A DNA stretch of 64,000 nucleotides from DASZQL01 sp964391865 (lineage in GTDB: Bacteria; Planctomycetota; Phycisphaerae; Phycisphaerales; UBA1924): contig CAYMNQ010000005.1 in the NCBI GenBank assembly GCA_964391865.1, positions 248,001 to 312,000 of the forward strand. The letters are read 5' to 3'. Position 1 is the stretch's first letter; each line of letters starts with the position of its first letter. Shown piece after piece: positions 1 to 9,520 of this stretch. The notes under the pieces were generated by a model. That model ran no database searches, was not told the DNA's origin, and saw nothing but the letters and a program-made list of their open reading frames with translations. The translations under genes were made by a program, and so were the position numbers.

Positions 1-1910
1 GTCCCGGGCACGGGCGGCGGCGCCACACCCAGATACTCCAGAGCGCGCCGAACCACCTGCCTCACCACCGGCCCACCGACCGCCGAGCCGTAGTGCATCC
101 GCTTCGAGATCATCTCGGGCCCCGGGTCATCGATGATCGCCAGCACCACGATCCTCGGCGTCTCCGCCGGCGCCGCGACGATAAAGCTCGAGTTGTACTG
201 CCCGTCAAAGTACCCGCCGCCGCCGGGGCGCGGGATCTCCGCCGTGCCGGATTTGCCGAACATGGAGTACAGGCAGGAGACGTCGTCCTTGAAATACTGG
301 CGTGTGCGCGTCTCCATGTTCTCCGCGACCTGGCGCATCGCGTCGCGCGCCTCGTACACGATCGCGGGCGGCAGCACGCGTCGGCGCAGTTCCGTCTCCA
401 CCTGCGCCGGCTCGGCGGCCGTCAAACGCAGCGTCGGCACCGTGCCGGCGAGATCACCCTCGCGCGCGAAGATGCTGAACGCACGCACCATCTGCATGGG
501 CGTCACCGCGATCTCGTACCCCGAGGGGATCGAGCTCTGCGTGTACTTGCTCCACGCTTTCGCCGTCGTCACGATGCCGTTCGATTCCCCAGGAAGACCG
601 ATGCCCGTCTTCGTGCCGAAGCCGAAACGCAGCACATCGCGCCGAGTCTGCCCGTACGGCTGCCGGAACGCCCCTTGCACCATGCCGATGTTCGACGAGT
701 ACACCAGCACCTCGCGCCACGTCATGTGCGGCTTGGGCGTCACGTCCCCAATGTGCCGCCCGAACTCGGTCGTCCATTGCCCGTCGTGCGTATTGAACAG
801 CTCATCGGGCTTGCAGTAGCCGCGCTCCGTGAGCACCGACCAGATGAACGGCTTGAACGTCGAGCCCGGCTCGTACACATCCTCCACGCAGCGATTCCGG
901 CGCATCGCCGCCGGAAGCGTCTTGATCGATTCTGACCCCAGAATGGTGCGGTAGCGCACGCGCTCGCCCTCTTCGAACCGCGCACCTTTCTTCCACTCTG
1001 TCAGCCCCGGCACCTCGCGGACGTGGTCGACCATCGCGAGGATCTCGCCCGTCGCCGGGTCAACCATCAGCAGCCGCCCGCCCGCCGCGTCGGCCCGCTC
1101 TACGCCTTTCACCAGTTCTTCCGTCGCGATCTGCTGCAGCACCACGTCGATGCTCAGCCGCACATCCCCGCCGCGCTGCGGCGACTGATACCCCCCGCTC
1201 GGCACCCACATCGCCTCGCCGCGCGATGTGCGCACGTAGTCGAGCCGCCCGTCCTTCGCGTCCATCAGCGTTTCGAACGTGCGTTCCGCGCCGAGCAGGC
1301 CGTCGTGATCGATGCCCACGACGCCCACGATCGGCGCGAGCGAAGGCTCATCGATCGTCATCTCGCGCACGCTCCGCGGTTCGAGCGCCACGCCGTGAAT
1401 CTCCAGCCGTCGCGCCGCTTCGAGCTGCCCCTCGTTCAACACGCCGCCAACCGATACGTAGCGGATCGGTTTCTCCTGCTTCGCTTCCGGCTTGCCCTTG
1501 TTCCGCTCAACCCGGCGCAGGTTCTCTTCGATCTTCTCGATGATCCGCTGCCCGATCTCGCCCGCGTCCTCGCCCGTCACGCGCGACAGCGCCGCGAACG
1601 TGTCGCCGAACGGGGGCGTGAGCTCCGACGGATCAACGAACACGCGGTAGCCCAGCCGCGTCGCCGCCAAAACGCGCCCGCGCCGGTCGCGCAGGTCGCC
1701 GCGCGGCGCCTGCTCCACCTGCCGGCTCACGCGCTTCTGGATGTGTTCTTTCAACTCAGCGCCGGGCGCCACCTGAAGCTGCACCACGCGCCCAAGGATC
1801 ACCAGGAACATCAGCGAGATCGCGCCCAGCACGACCGCGCCAACGCGGTCCACGCGCCGCGACGACGCCGCCGCCGAATCGCTCCGCTCACCGTTCACGT
1901 TCGCCGTCAT
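1..1910 (-). CDS. ftsI: Penicillin-binding protein, FtsI/PBP2 class (3' end outside window)
   Basis: Class B transpeptidase that cross-links peptidoglycan, probably at the division septum. About 636 residues are visible and the C-terminus runs off the left edge. A short cytoplasmic N-terminus is followed by one membrane anchor (about residues 18-40, near VVLGAISLMFLVILG), a PBP dimerisation region, then the transpeptidase domain with all three motifs: S350-TFK (catalytic Ser and Lys), S405-S-N407, and K553-SG. It is the last gene seen in a minus-strand cluster rsmH / LysM / FtsL-like / ftsI, which matches the rsmH-ftsL-ftsI core of division clusters and supports FtsI over elongation PBP2. The start is the ATG at 1910, 59 nt after the upstream gene. 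Confidence 0.93.
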   Translation of the reverse strand, partial: MTANVNGERSDSAAASSRRVDRVGAVVLGAISLMFLVILGRVVQLQVAPGAELKEHIQKRVSRQVEQAPRGDLRDRRGRVLAATRLGYRVFVDPSELTPPFGDTFAALSRVTGEDAGEIGQRIIEKIEENLRRVERNKGKPEAKQEKPIRYVSVGGVLNEGQLEAARRLEIHGVALEPRSVREMTIDEPSLAPIVGVVGIDHDGLLGAERTFETLMDAKDGRLDYVRTSRGEAMWVPSGGYQSPQRGGDVRLSIDVVLQQIATEELVKGVERADAAGGRLLMVDPATGEILAMVDHVREVPGLTEWKKGARFEEGERVRYRTILGSESIKTLPAAMRRNRCVEDVYEPGSTFKPFIWSVLTERGYCKPDELFNTHDGQWTTEFGRHIGDVTPKPHMTWREVLVYSSNIGMVQGAFRQPYGQTRRDVLRFGFGTKTGIGLPGESNGIVTTAKAWSKYTQSSIPSGYEIAVTPMQMVRAFSIFAREGDLAGTVPTLRLTAAEPAQVETELRRRVLPPAIVYEARDAMRQVAENMETRTRQYFKDDVSCLYSMFGKSGTAEIPRPGGGGYFDGQYNSSFIVAAPAETPRIVVLAIIDDPGPEMISKRMHYGSAVGGPVVRQVVRRALEYLGVAPPPVPG

Positions 1911-1969
1911 CCGCCCTCTTCCCACCAGCTCGGCATCAGAGCGATCACGCACCGGCGGCACGCGCGCCG

Positions 1970-2368
1970 TTATTCCCCATCGGACTTCGGCTCATCCCGC
2001 CGCTCGGCTGGAGCGTTCGACACCGGAACCCGCGCCCCCGCCGCCCGGGCAGGGGGCGCCGGTGTGTTCACCTCATCCCCCGCGGCACCGGGTTCTGTGC
2101 CCGGCTCGCACCACACCTGCGGCGCGCACCACTCGGTGTCGATCGGCTTCATCGGCCCGATCACGGCGCACATCTCCCGCACCTTCGCCGGCGTGATTTC
2201 CTGGCTGATCCTGATGCGCAGCCGCCACAGCGCCTGGTCATCGCCGGCGGCCCGCTGCACCGACGCCGCCAATTCAGACGCCGCCTGCAATCGCTGCTGC
2301 CGGATGACAAGCATCCCCACGCCGGTGAAGCCGATCACGCCGATGATGGTGCAGAGCTTCGGGAACAT
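1970..2368 (-). CDS. Small bitopic membrane protein, FtsL-like
   Basis: A 132-residue protein with a three-residue cytoplasmic start, one membrane helix (about residues 4-22, near IIGVIGFTGVGMLVI), then a Gln/Arg/Ala-rich helical stretch and a segment reading LRIRISQEITPAKVREM, which resembles the end of the periplasmic coiled coil of FtsL proteins. The tail from about residue 85 is Pro/Ala/Glu-rich and probably disordered. Its place directly before ftsI and downstream of rsmH is the usual place of ftsL. FtsL sequences are too divergent to recognise by eye, so the assignment rests on topology and position. If right, it would link FtsI to the FtsB/FtsQ complex. Confidence 0.6.
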   Translation of the reverse strand: MFPKLCTIIGVIGFTGVGMLVIRQQRLQAASELAASVQRAAGDDQALWRLRIRISQEITPAKVREMCAVIGPMKPIDTEWCAPQVWCEPGTEPGAAGDEVNTPAPPARAAGARVPVSNAPAERRDEPKSDGE

Positions 2369-2410
2369 CAGGCAACCTCGTCATCACCCACGCCGATCGA
2401 TCATCGCCAT

Positions 2411-3328
2411 TTATCGCTTCGGGAGTTTCAGCACAGTGCCGGCCGGGACCGCCGTCTCGTCGTCGATCACCGAGCGGTTCAGATCAAGAATTTCTTCCCA
2501 TCGCCCCGCCGAGCCCAGCGTCTTCCTCGCGATGCCCGCGAGCGTATCGCCCGAGCGGACGGTGTAGCTGCCCGGTGCGTCCTTCTTTTCTTCCTTTTTG
2601 ACCGGCTCCTTCAGCGCGGCGGTCGTCTCGCTCTCCATCGCGACTGGCTTCGTCCCCGCCGCCGCGCTGGACAGCCCAAGCTTCTCCGCCGGCGGGATCA
2701 GCAGCGACGCGCCGATGCGCAGTTCGCCCCCCTCGCCCAGCCGCGACGCGTTGAACGCCGCCAGCTTCTTGTGCGCCGCCCCGCTGCCGTAGTACTTCGC
2801 CGAGATCGACCACAGCGTGTCGCCCTCTTCGATCGTGTGCGTCCGCGAGCCGTCGGCGCGAACAAGCGAATCCGCGATCGGCGAATTCTCGCCCCCGAGC
2901 GACCCACGCCCGACATCGTTGTACCGATCAACACCCGCCGCCGCCGGCGGGGTGTGCCCGCTCAATAGGTCCCGGCCCGCGTCGGTCACCTTGTTTGCCA
3001 GAACCTCGAACGGATCACGCGATGCCGGCTTGATCTCTGGCTGTCGCTGCACCGGCTCACCGATGATCGGCGTGCTCCCGCCGGGCTGGTTGATCCCCGT
3101 CTGAATGATCGCCGCCGGCTGCATCGCCGGCTTGTTGGTTTCCTCAAGGAACGCCAGGTTCCGCCCCAGCCCCGGCTCCTCAAGCTGCCCGGGCCCGGAG
3201 TTCTTCTGCGGGTCCACCGTGCCCAATTCCGACTTCTGAGCACCGCTCAAATGGTCGGACAACAGCACACCCACGCCCAGAATCAGAGCCACCGCGAAGA
3301 TCAACGCTATTTTCTGCTCTCGGGTCAT
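2411..3328 (-). CDS. Membrane-anchored protein with two LysM domains
   Basis: A 305-residue protein starting at the ATG at 3328 (MTREQKIALIF), preceded by AAGGA about 12 nt upstream. The frame stays open further upstream but no better start is seen. One N-terminal membrane helix (residues about 7-24) is followed by a long Pro/Gly-rich linker and two LysM domains, about residues 163-213 (EEGDTLWSIS) and 254-304 (RSGDTLAGIA). LysM domains bind the glycan strands of peptidoglycan. The position between rsmH and the ftsL-like gene suggests a division-associated wall-binding factor. No catalytic domain is visible. Confidence 0.85.
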   Translation of the reverse strand: MTREQKIALIFAVALILGVGVLLSDHLSGAQKSELGTVDPQKNSGPGQLEEPGLGRNLAFLEETNKPAMQPAAIIQTGINQPGGSTPIIGEPVQRQPEIKPASRDPFEVLANKVTDAGRDLLSGHTPPAAAGVDRYNDVGRGSLGGENSPIADSLVRADGSRTHTIEEGDTLWSISAKYYGSGAAHKKLAAFNASRLGEGGELRIGASLLIPPAEKLGLSSAAAGTKPVAMESETTAALKEPVKKEEKKDAPGSYTVRSGDTLAGIARKTLGSAGRWEEILDLNRSVIDDETAVPAGTVLKLPKR

Positions 3329-3460
3329 CTCAGCGCATCCTTGCTGCCACGATCGATCCGTTCGCTCCAAACTCAAAGGCGACCGAACGCAGCCGCCTCT
3401 CTTTCTCAAACCACAGGTCCGACCCGGGGTCTTCACCCCAGTTCCCGGACCTTGAGTGTC

Positions 3461-4441
3461 TTATACCGCGCGCCCCGAAGTCAGCCGAACTACTCTGAAT
3501 TTCGCCGAGCGCGAACGCGGGTTTTCCACAATCTCGGAGTCGCCCGCCTCGATCGGACGGCGCGACAACGTCTCCGCCAAGCCGCGATCCACGAGTTCAC
3601 CAAACGCATTCTTCACAAGCCGATCCTCGAGCGAATGAAAACTGATGATCCCGATCCGCGCGCCGAACTTCACCCAACCGCCCGACCTGCCCGCCGCCCG
3701 GCTCACGGACTCAAGCAGAGAGCGCAAACTCCCGAGCTCATCGTTCACCGCGATCCGCAGCGCCTGGAACGTCCGAGTCGCGGGATCGATCCCGCCATGT
3801 GACCCAACCACAGACCTGACAATTGAGGCCAATTGCCCAGTTGTCTGTATCGGCGACACCTGCCGAGCGGCGACAAGTTTTTGCGCGATCCGCCGGGCCG
3901 CCCGCTCCTCGCCAAACTCGTGTAGCACCTCGGCAAGCTCTGCCTCCGGAAGCGAGTTCACCAGTTGTGCAGCACTGACCCGCGCCCCCGGATCAAGCCG
4001 CATATCCAGCGGCCCGTCCCGCATGAAACTCAGTCCCCGGGCCGGGTCTTCCACCTGATTGGACGAGAACCCAAGGTCCGCAAGCACCGCATCCGCCGAC
4101 AGCCCAAGCTCCGCCATCCTCCTCGGCACGTCCGCGAAATTCCCACGCAGCTCGACGATCCGCGCCGTGCAACCGCCGGCGCGCACCCGCTCCGCCGCCC
4201 GCGTGAGATTCCCGCCGTCGAGATCGTTGAGCACCAGTGTCCCGCTGTCGCCAATCGCCGACGCCAGCATCGCCGCATGCCCGCCCAGACCCGCGGTGCA
4301 ATCGACCACTGTCTCTCCCGCCGCGGGCGCGAGCAGACCCATCACCTCCACCGGCAACACCGGCGTGTGACCCCGCGAACCCGCGCTGGGCTTGGGCGCA
4401 ACGCTCATCGGATCAACTGTATCCAGTATTCCGGGTGCCAT
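3461..4441 (-). CDS. rsmH: 16S rRNA (cytosine-1402-N4)-methyltransferase RsmH
   Basis: SAM-dependent methyltransferase that modifies C1402 in the decoding centre of 16S rRNA (formerly MraW). The HTPVL opening, the SAM-binding motif DCTAGLGGHA (about residues 47-56 from the 4441 start), ADLGFSSNQ, GPLDMRLDP and the C-terminal ISFHSLEDRLVK are all diagnostic. The start is uncertain: a TTG at 4456 has GAGGGG at good spacing, ATG codons lie at 4441 and 4408, and the family usually begins 5-15 residues before HTPVL, which favours 4441 or 4408. It is the first gene of the visible division cluster. Confidence 0.95.
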   Translation of the reverse strand: MAPGILDTVDPMSVAPKPSAGSRGHTPVLPVEVMGLLAPAAGETVVDCTAGLGGHAAMLASAIGDSGTLVLNDLDGGNLTRAAERVRAGGCTARIVELRGNFADVPRRMAELGLSADAVLADLGFSSNQVEDPARGLSFMRDGPLDMRLDPGARVSAAQLVNSLPEAELAEVLHEFGEERAARRIAQKLVAARQVSPIQTTGQLASIVRSVVGSHGGIDPATRTFQALRIAVNDELGSLRSLLESVSRAAGRSGGWVKFGARIGIISFHSLEDRLVKNAFGELVDRGLAETLSRRPIEAGDSEIVENPRSRSAKFRVVRLTSGRAV

Positions 4442-4575
4442 GGGTTGGCTCTGCAACCCATATTCCCCTCTTCCTACTCTTCCTCCATCTCACGACCGAC
4501 ACACAAAATGAAAGCACGCACACTCCGAGCCGTGTGCGTGCCAACCAATATCCATGAACGCTCAACGTCGGGCGA

Positions 4576-5931
4576 TCAGCCGCCCTTCTTCAGCACGTCC
4601 TCGATCGCCGCAGTGAACGCTTTCTTCATCTCTCCATCGTCCATGCTGGGCAGCCCGACCTCGACCTCGTGGATCACGCCGTCGCGCCCGATGTACACCG
4701 TGTGCGGGATCGGGCTGACGTTGAACTTCCGCGCCACCCCGCCGTCCGCGTCGAGCAGCACCTTCACGTCCCACTTCACCTTCTCCATGAACGACGTGAC
4801 TTTCGCCTGATCTTCCTGCAGGTTCACGGCGTAAAGCACGACGCCCTTGTCCTTGAACTGCTGCGCCACTTCATTCAGAACCGGCAACCCCTTCCGGCAC
4901 GGGCCGCACCACGTCGCCCAGAAATCAAGGATCACCACGTTCTTGCCCTTGTGGTCCGACAGCTTCACCGGCCCGCCCGACGCGCCGAGCATCGGCAGTT
5001 CGAACTCCGGCGCGGGCTTGCCCATCAGCGCCTTCGGGTCCGGCTGCTCGACCGGCTTCATCATCTCGCCGCGCAGTGAGTCCACCTTTTTCGCGCCCTC
5101 GGCGGGGGTAAATGCGAACGTCGCCGCCGGCTGGCTCTCGGACCCCTGCCACTTCGAAAGCACGTAATCCATCTCCAGCCGCGCGCCGGGTGCCTGCTTC
5201 GCGAACGCCTCCGACAGCACATCAGCATCCGGCACGTACCGAACCATCCACGGCGAATCACCCTGCAGGACCCACGCCTCCAGCGGCACATCCAGCTTCT
5301 CACCCGTCATCATGTCGGGCATCTGACGCACGAAGCGCAGACGGTGCACCTTGCCCGCGGGCGACTCGCCCTCGCCCAGGTACTCGGCCTTCGTTGCGCC
5401 CTCGGTCAGCGCCGCGGCGCCCTTCTCGCCCAGCAGGTGGAACATCCACGTCACCAGCCCGGTGCCGCCGTCCGCCATCGCGATGCCCTCGCTCGCCGCG
5501 ATGTCGCCCAAAGTCTTGGGCGCCTCGCCCTCCGTGTACCAGTTCGCCTGCCCCGGCACCGCGAAGCTCGACCACAACTTCGAGCCGTCGGAGATCACGC
5601 GCTGCTCGTCGCTCGCGGTGCCCTTCGCGATGTACGCCACCTTGTTGGGCTTCTCGATCGCCAATGTGCCGTTGACCGTCTGCTCCTGCTTCTGCTCGCC
5701 CATCGGCGTGTTCATCGACACCTTCACGGACATCACCGACTCGGCGCTCACGCTCTTCTGCTTCGCATAGAACGCCGCCATCGCGTCGAGCACTTCCTTC
5801 ACCTTCCCGTCGACCGCCAGCGGCGTGCCCGCAGCGGCCGCGTCCGGCTCCGCCAGCGTCACCGCCTGAACAGCGCCGACGCACAGCACCAGCGCCGCAG
5901 CGGCGCACCGCGTGAACTTGCTCATCATCAC
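4576..5931 (-). CDS. Secreted two-domain protein with C-terminal TlpA/ResA-like thioredoxin
   Basis: A 451-residue protein with a signal peptide (cut about residue 28). The N-terminal half, about residues 40-300, resembles the DUF2092/outer-membrane lipoprotein-carrier type of beta-rich periplasmic domain. The C-terminal part, about residues 305-451, is a thioredoxin-like domain of the TlpA/ResA type with FWATWCGPC (cysteines 342 and 345) and the cis-Pro region SPIPHTV. The likely role is extracytoplasmic thiol-disulfide exchange or reduction coupled to a lipid or lipoprotein-binding domain. It is transcribed alone, 119 nt upstream of rsmH on the same strand. The substrate is unknown. Confidence 0.82.
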   Translation of the reverse strand: MMMSKFTRCAAAALVLCVGAVQAVTLAEPDAAAAGTPLAVDGKVKEVLDAMAAFYAKQKSVSAESVMSVKVSMNTPMGEQKQEQTVNGTLAIEKPNKVAYIAKGTASDEQRVISDGSKLWSSFAVPGQANWYTEGEAPKTLGDIAASEGIAMADGGTGLVTWMFHLLGEKGAAALTEGATKAEYLGEGESPAGKVHRLRFVRQMPDMMTGEKLDVPLEAWVLQGDSPWMVRYVPDADVLSEAFAKQAPGARLEMDYVLSKWQGSESQPAATFAFTPAEGAKKVDSLRGEMMKPVEQPDPKALMGKPAPEFELPMLGASGGPVKLSDHKGKNVVILDFWATWCGPCRKGLPVLNEVAQQFKDKGVVLYAVNLQEDQAKVTSFMEKVKWDVKVLLDADGGVARKFNVSPIPHTVYIGRDGVIHEVEVGLPSMDDGEMKKAFTAAIEDVLKKGG

Positions 5932-6048
5932 GATCGAGACCTTTCAAGGGCCGAGTTGACCGCCGGCTCGGGACCGGGCCCACGCAGCGCGGGCACCAGC
6001 CGCACGCCGACGAGAGCGGGTTCTGAAGTCAGGAATAGTAGCCCACCG

Positions 6049-6122
6049 CGAGCCCCGAGCGGGAGCGAGTGGGTTGCCCGGCGCGTCTGCATTTCCACCC
6101 GCTCGCTCACGCTCGGGGCTCG
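6049..6122. repeat. Long inverted repeat (2 x 25 nt)
   Basis: Arms at 6049-6073 and 6098-6122 match over 23 of 25 bases around a 24-nt loop. The outer end is CGAGCCCCGAGC paired with GCTCGGGGCTCG. It lies in the 212-bp gap between two minus-strand genes. It could act as a transcription terminator for the upstream FAD gene or be a dispersed hairpin element. There is no T-run, so it is not a classical intrinsic terminator. Confidence 0.75.
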
Positions 6123-6143
6123 TAGAAGCGTGCGGCGAGCTCG

Positions 6144-7892
6144 TTACGAAAGCCCTTCTTCAATCCCCGGCAAGAACCGCTCCAGATCCAGCAGCGTGTT
6201 CTCCACCGCCGGCAGCGCCCAATTGTCCTGCGCCACGAAAAACACCTCGCCGCCCCCGGCCCCAATCGGGCGGTGCATCGCTTCGCACGCGCCGTCCGCG
6301 ATCAAATTCGGCGAAGCGTTCGGCATCGGGTGCCCCCAGCGCGTCAGACGCACCTGCCGGATCGCGCTCTCCGGCGCGCCGAGCAGTTTCACAATCCGCT
6401 TCACCTGCGGCCCGATGTCCCGCGCGAACCGCTCCCACCCGTCGTCCGCGATGATCCAACGCCGACCGTTCGCGTGAGGAAAAGGCCAGTACAGCGTCAG
6501 CACGCTCGGCGACTGCTGTTTCTCCCCGCGCGCGTAGTGCCCCGACACCACGTCCACCACCGCGGGCCGTTCCTCCGCGTCGTTCGGCGTCAGAGGGAAG
6601 TCGCCGTTGCCCAGCAGGAACAGGTCGTAGAAATCGCGGTTGATCGGCGCATCGACCAGCACATTCGCCACCAGGTACGAGTGCGTATCGAGCCGCTCGA
6701 TCGCTTCGAACTTCTCCGGGTCTTCCCTTTGCAGCGGGCGGATGATGTGCTTCGCGATGTGCTTCGGGCAGCACATGATGACCTTCTTCGCGATGATCGA
6801 GCGGAACACGCCGGGCGATCCCTCCCCAACCCGGTACGTCACCAGCATCTTGCCCGTCGGCAACCGGCGCACATCGATCACGCGGCAGCCGGCGCGAAGC
6901 ATCACCCCGCCGCGCCCGAACGCCTTCTCTTCCTCCTCGCGCACCTTCCGCCACAGCGCGTCGACGAGCGCCGCGTTCCCGCCCGGGAACACCCAGCGCC
7001 CATACTCCTCCGCGGCGACGAAGTTCCACCCGCTCGCCGCCGACACCTCGCCCCACCCCGCGTTGAACGACGAGAAGAAATACGCCTGGATCACCTGCAC
7101 CAGCGCTGGAGGCACCTTCATCGGCGCCATCCGCTCCTCGACATCCTGCTGGAACGATGTGCGGTCGAGATCAAGAATCCACTGATTGTCCTTCCCCTTC
7201 GGCAGCGGGATATCGGGGTACATCTTTTCGGCGAACTCGGTGACGATCTCGCGGTACCGCGCGAACGCCGCCGCCTCCTCCTTCGGCCGCCCCTTCACGT
7301 TGAAGAAGTCATCGAGAATCTTCCCGCCGAGTTCGACAGGATTCTCGCCCAGGTCCGGGCGCACGATCGCGTCAAGCCCCAACTCGCGGTACAGCGTGTC
7401 GATGAACGTGCCCTTGTCCGGCGTGATGACATACGCCCCGCCCAGCGAGTACGGCACGCCGTTCCAAATCTCACCCTGCGACACGCCGCCGAAGCGCGGG
7501 TGCAACTCGAACAACACGGGCCGATGCCGGCGCAGCGCGTACGCCGACGCCAGCCCCCCCACCCCGCCGCCGACGATCACGATGTTCGTCTCTTCCCGCG
7601 CCGACGGCGGCCCGCCGCCGGGGAGTTGATCGACCTCCGAGCGATGGAACGGGATGCGTACATTGACGAAGTCATCCCCCGTGAACCACGGCGTGTAGTG
7701 CAACCCATCCACCACCGGCCCGCCGGGATCAAGCGGGATCGGCCGGAACGGCCGCGAGCCGTTCGGATCAATGCCGCCGGGCTGCGCACCAAACCCAGGC
7801 AGCCCGGTGATTTCCGCGAACGCGGAACGCCCCACCAACCCCACCGCCGCGGCGGCGAGACCACGATAAAGAAATTCTCGGCGGTGGAGCAT
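6144..7892 (-). CDS. Tat-exported FAD-dependent oxidoreductase (amine-oxidase/phytoene-desaturase-like fold)
   Basis: A 582-residue protein. The N-terminus has a twin-arginine signal, HRREFLYRG at residues 3-11, then an Ala/Val-rich segment, so a folded flavoprotein is probably exported. The dinucleotide-binding motif IVIVGGGVGGLASAYAL (residues about 104-120) ends in a strand with FELHPRFGG, typical of the FAD-dependent amine-oxidase/desaturase superfamily. The extra 100 residues before the Rossmann motif are unusual. The C-terminus repeats an FAD-contacting pattern (FFVAQDNWALPAVENTL). The substrate cannot be inferred. It may be co-transcribed with the small gene at 7919-8167. Confidence 0.8.
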   Translation of the reverse strand: MLHRREFLYRGLAAAAVGLVGRSAFAEITGLPGFGAQPGGIDPNGSRPFRPIPLDPGGPVVDGLHYTPWFTGDDFVNVRIPFHRSEVDQLPGGGPPSAREETNIVIVGGGVGGLASAYALRRHRPVLFELHPRFGGVSQGEIWNGVPYSLGGAYVITPDKGTFIDTLYRELGLDAIVRPDLGENPVELGGKILDDFFNVKGRPKEEAAAFARYREIVTEFAEKMYPDIPLPKGKDNQWILDLDRTSFQQDVEERMAPMKVPPALVQVIQAYFFSSFNAGWGEVSAASGWNFVAAEEYGRWVFPGGNAALVDALWRKVREEEEKAFGRGGVMLRAGCRVIDVRRLPTGKMLVTYRVGEGSPGVFRSIIAKKVIMCCPKHIAKHIIRPLQREDPEKFEAIERLDTHSYLVANVLVDAPINRDFYDLFLLGNGDFPLTPNDAEERPAVVDVVSGHYARGEKQQSPSVLTLYWPFPHANGRRWIIADDGWERFARDIGPQVKRIVKLLGAPESAIRQVRLTRWGHPMPNASPNLIADGACEAMHRPIGAGGGEVFFVAQDNWALPAVENTLLDLERFLPGIEEGLS

Positions 7893-7918
7893 GGTTTACC
7901 AAGTCGTACTTCAACCCT

Positions 7919-8167
7919 TCACCGCCGCTTGCGACGCGGCCCACCGCGCGGGTGATGACCGTTTGAGATCGTCTCGAGCGCCGCGATGTGCAGGTATGAC
8001 ACGAACGCCCATCGCTCGGTCCCTGGGATCGCCACGAACGCTTTCGACTTCATCAGCGCGACCATGTGCGGGTTCGTGACCGTGTACGACTCACCGTTGC
8101 TCACACAAATCCGGAACGGCTGAAATGGTTCCTGATCGAGGAGTTCTTGGATGTTCTCGCTGGTCAT
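7919..8167 (-). CDS. Small conserved protein of the EPFQPFR type
   Basis: An 82-residue protein starting at the ATG at 8167. It has the signature LLDQEPFQPFRICVSNGESY followed by NPHMVAL, which I recognise from small uncharacterised proteins common in Planctomycetes. The family's function is unknown. The fold is probably a compact beta-sheet from the alternating pattern. The C-terminus is Arg/Lys-rich. It lies 26 nt upstream of the FAD oxidoreductase on the same strand. Confidence 0.65.
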   Translation of the reverse strand: MTSENIQELLDQEPFQPFRICVSNGESYTVTNPHMVALMKSKAFVAIPGTERWAFVSYLHIAALETISNGHHPRGGPRRKRR

Positions 8168-8233
8168 AGTCGAATTCTATGCCCGCCATCGCGCGATCTC
8201 AATTGCAGTTCCACCGTGCCTTTGAGTGACCCC

Positions 8234-9385
8234 TCACTCCCCCCGCGGCCACTCCTTCCTCACGAAATTCCCATCACGGTGGAACACCTCACCATCCGCC
8301 TCGATTGTTCCTCCGGGGAACGCATCGCCTGGGCGCAGATCGCACACCATGTCCCAGTGCAGCCCCGATTGGTTCGTGCTGCCGCTCTCCGGGTACCCAG
8401 CGCCCACCGCCGCGTGGAACGTGCCGCCGATCTTCTCATCGAACAACGTGTTGCGGCTGAATTCCTTGATCGAATAGTTCGTCCCGATCGCGATCTCCCC
8501 CAGCACCCGCGCGCCGGCGTCCTGATCCAGCATCTTCATCAGGAACTCTTCGTTCTTCGTCGCGCTCGCGTCGACCACGCGCCCGCCCTTGAACTTCAGC
8601 CGCACGCCCAGTGCCTCGCGCCCGTTGTAGACCGCGGGGAACGTGTAGTTCACATGCCCGTCCACGCCCTTGGGCCCGGCGAACACTTCGCCGTCAGGGA
8701 AATTCTCGTGCCCGCAGCAGTTGATCCACGTCGAGCCGTCGACGTTGACGGTGAGATCCGTGCCGTCGTGCCCGTCGCGCGCCGGCGCGCGGAAGCGGAC
8801 GACCTTCTTCTCATTCAGCCAGTCGCTCACGCGCTTCTGCCGCTCATCGATCTGCTGCCACGCCGACGCCGGGTCCGGCAGGTGAAGCAGTCCAGCGCGG
8901 AAGACGAAGTCCTCGTATTGCGCGAGGCTCATCTCGGCGTCCTGCGCGCTCGCGAGCGTCGGGTACTGTGTGCCGCACCAGCGCAGCTCGCCCTTCGCCG
9001 CCCGCTCCAGAAACCGCGACATGAACCCGCGCCGCGCCGCCGACACCTTCGCCGACTTCGCCGGATCAACCCGCGACATCCGCCGCGTGTTCGTGTCCGC
9101 CCACAAACCGATCTGCACGTCCATCGTCTCGACCCGGTGCATGTCCAGCGGCGAGACATACGCCAACTGCTCATCGCCCGCGTGCGCATAGAACAAGTCG
9201 AGCAACTCGTCCGACTGACAGATGTACACCGGATTCCCGCCCGCGCGCAGCACGCGCTCGTAGATCGCTTCCACCAGAGGCATCGCCACCGGCTCCGCCC
9301 GGATCGCCACCAGGTCGCCCTTCTTCACCCCCGTCGAATACCCCACGATCACGTCAGCTAGTTTGTCGAGCCGAGCATCGCGCAT
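8234..9385 (-). CDS. M29-family metallo-aminopeptidase
   Basis: A leucyl-type aminopeptidase of peptidase family M29 (AmpS/aminopeptidase T/PepS). It is 383 residues from the ATG at 9385, which has a near-perfect Shine-Dalgarno TTGGAGG six bases away. Family metal-ligand regions are visible in order: DGEVFAGP (Glu), GEIAIGTNY (Glu), GGTFHAAVGAGY (His) and GLHWDMVCDL (His/Asp). It probably binds two divalent metals and trims N-terminal residues from cytosolic peptides. The gene is divergent from the OmpH-like pair, sharing a 135-bp upstream region. Confidence 0.9.
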   Translation of the reverse strand: MRDARLDKLADVIVGYSTGVKKGDLVAIRAEPVAMPLVEAIYERVLRAGGNPVYICQSDELLDLFYAHAGDEQLAYVSPLDMHRVETMDVQIGLWADTNTRRMSRVDPAKSAKVSAARRGFMSRFLERAAKGELRWCGTQYPTLASAQDAEMSLAQYEDFVFRAGLLHLPDPASAWQQIDERQKRVSDWLNEKKVVRFRAPARDGHDGTDLTVNVDGSTWINCCGHENFPDGEVFAGPKGVDGHVNYTFPAVYNGREALGVRLKFKGGRVVDASATKNEEFLMKMLDQDAGARVLGEIAIGTNYSIKEFSRNTLFDEKIGGTFHAAVGAGYPESGSTNQSGLHWDMVCDLRPGDAFPGGTIEADGEVFHRDGNFVRKEWPRGE

Positions 9386-9520
9386 GACTGCCTCCAAGAA
9401 GCAATGAACGTGAACGAGCGGGTCTCCCGCGCCGCGCCCTAGACTACGCCCTACTGTACCGCCCACCGCCCGCAGCGCGTCACTGAATTCCCGCCGCGCG
9501 CGAGCCTTTTCGGAGCCCCC

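Noticed and set aside
5932..6143. Intrinsic terminator at the long inverted repeat
   Set aside because: No T-run after either arm; kept only as a repeat.
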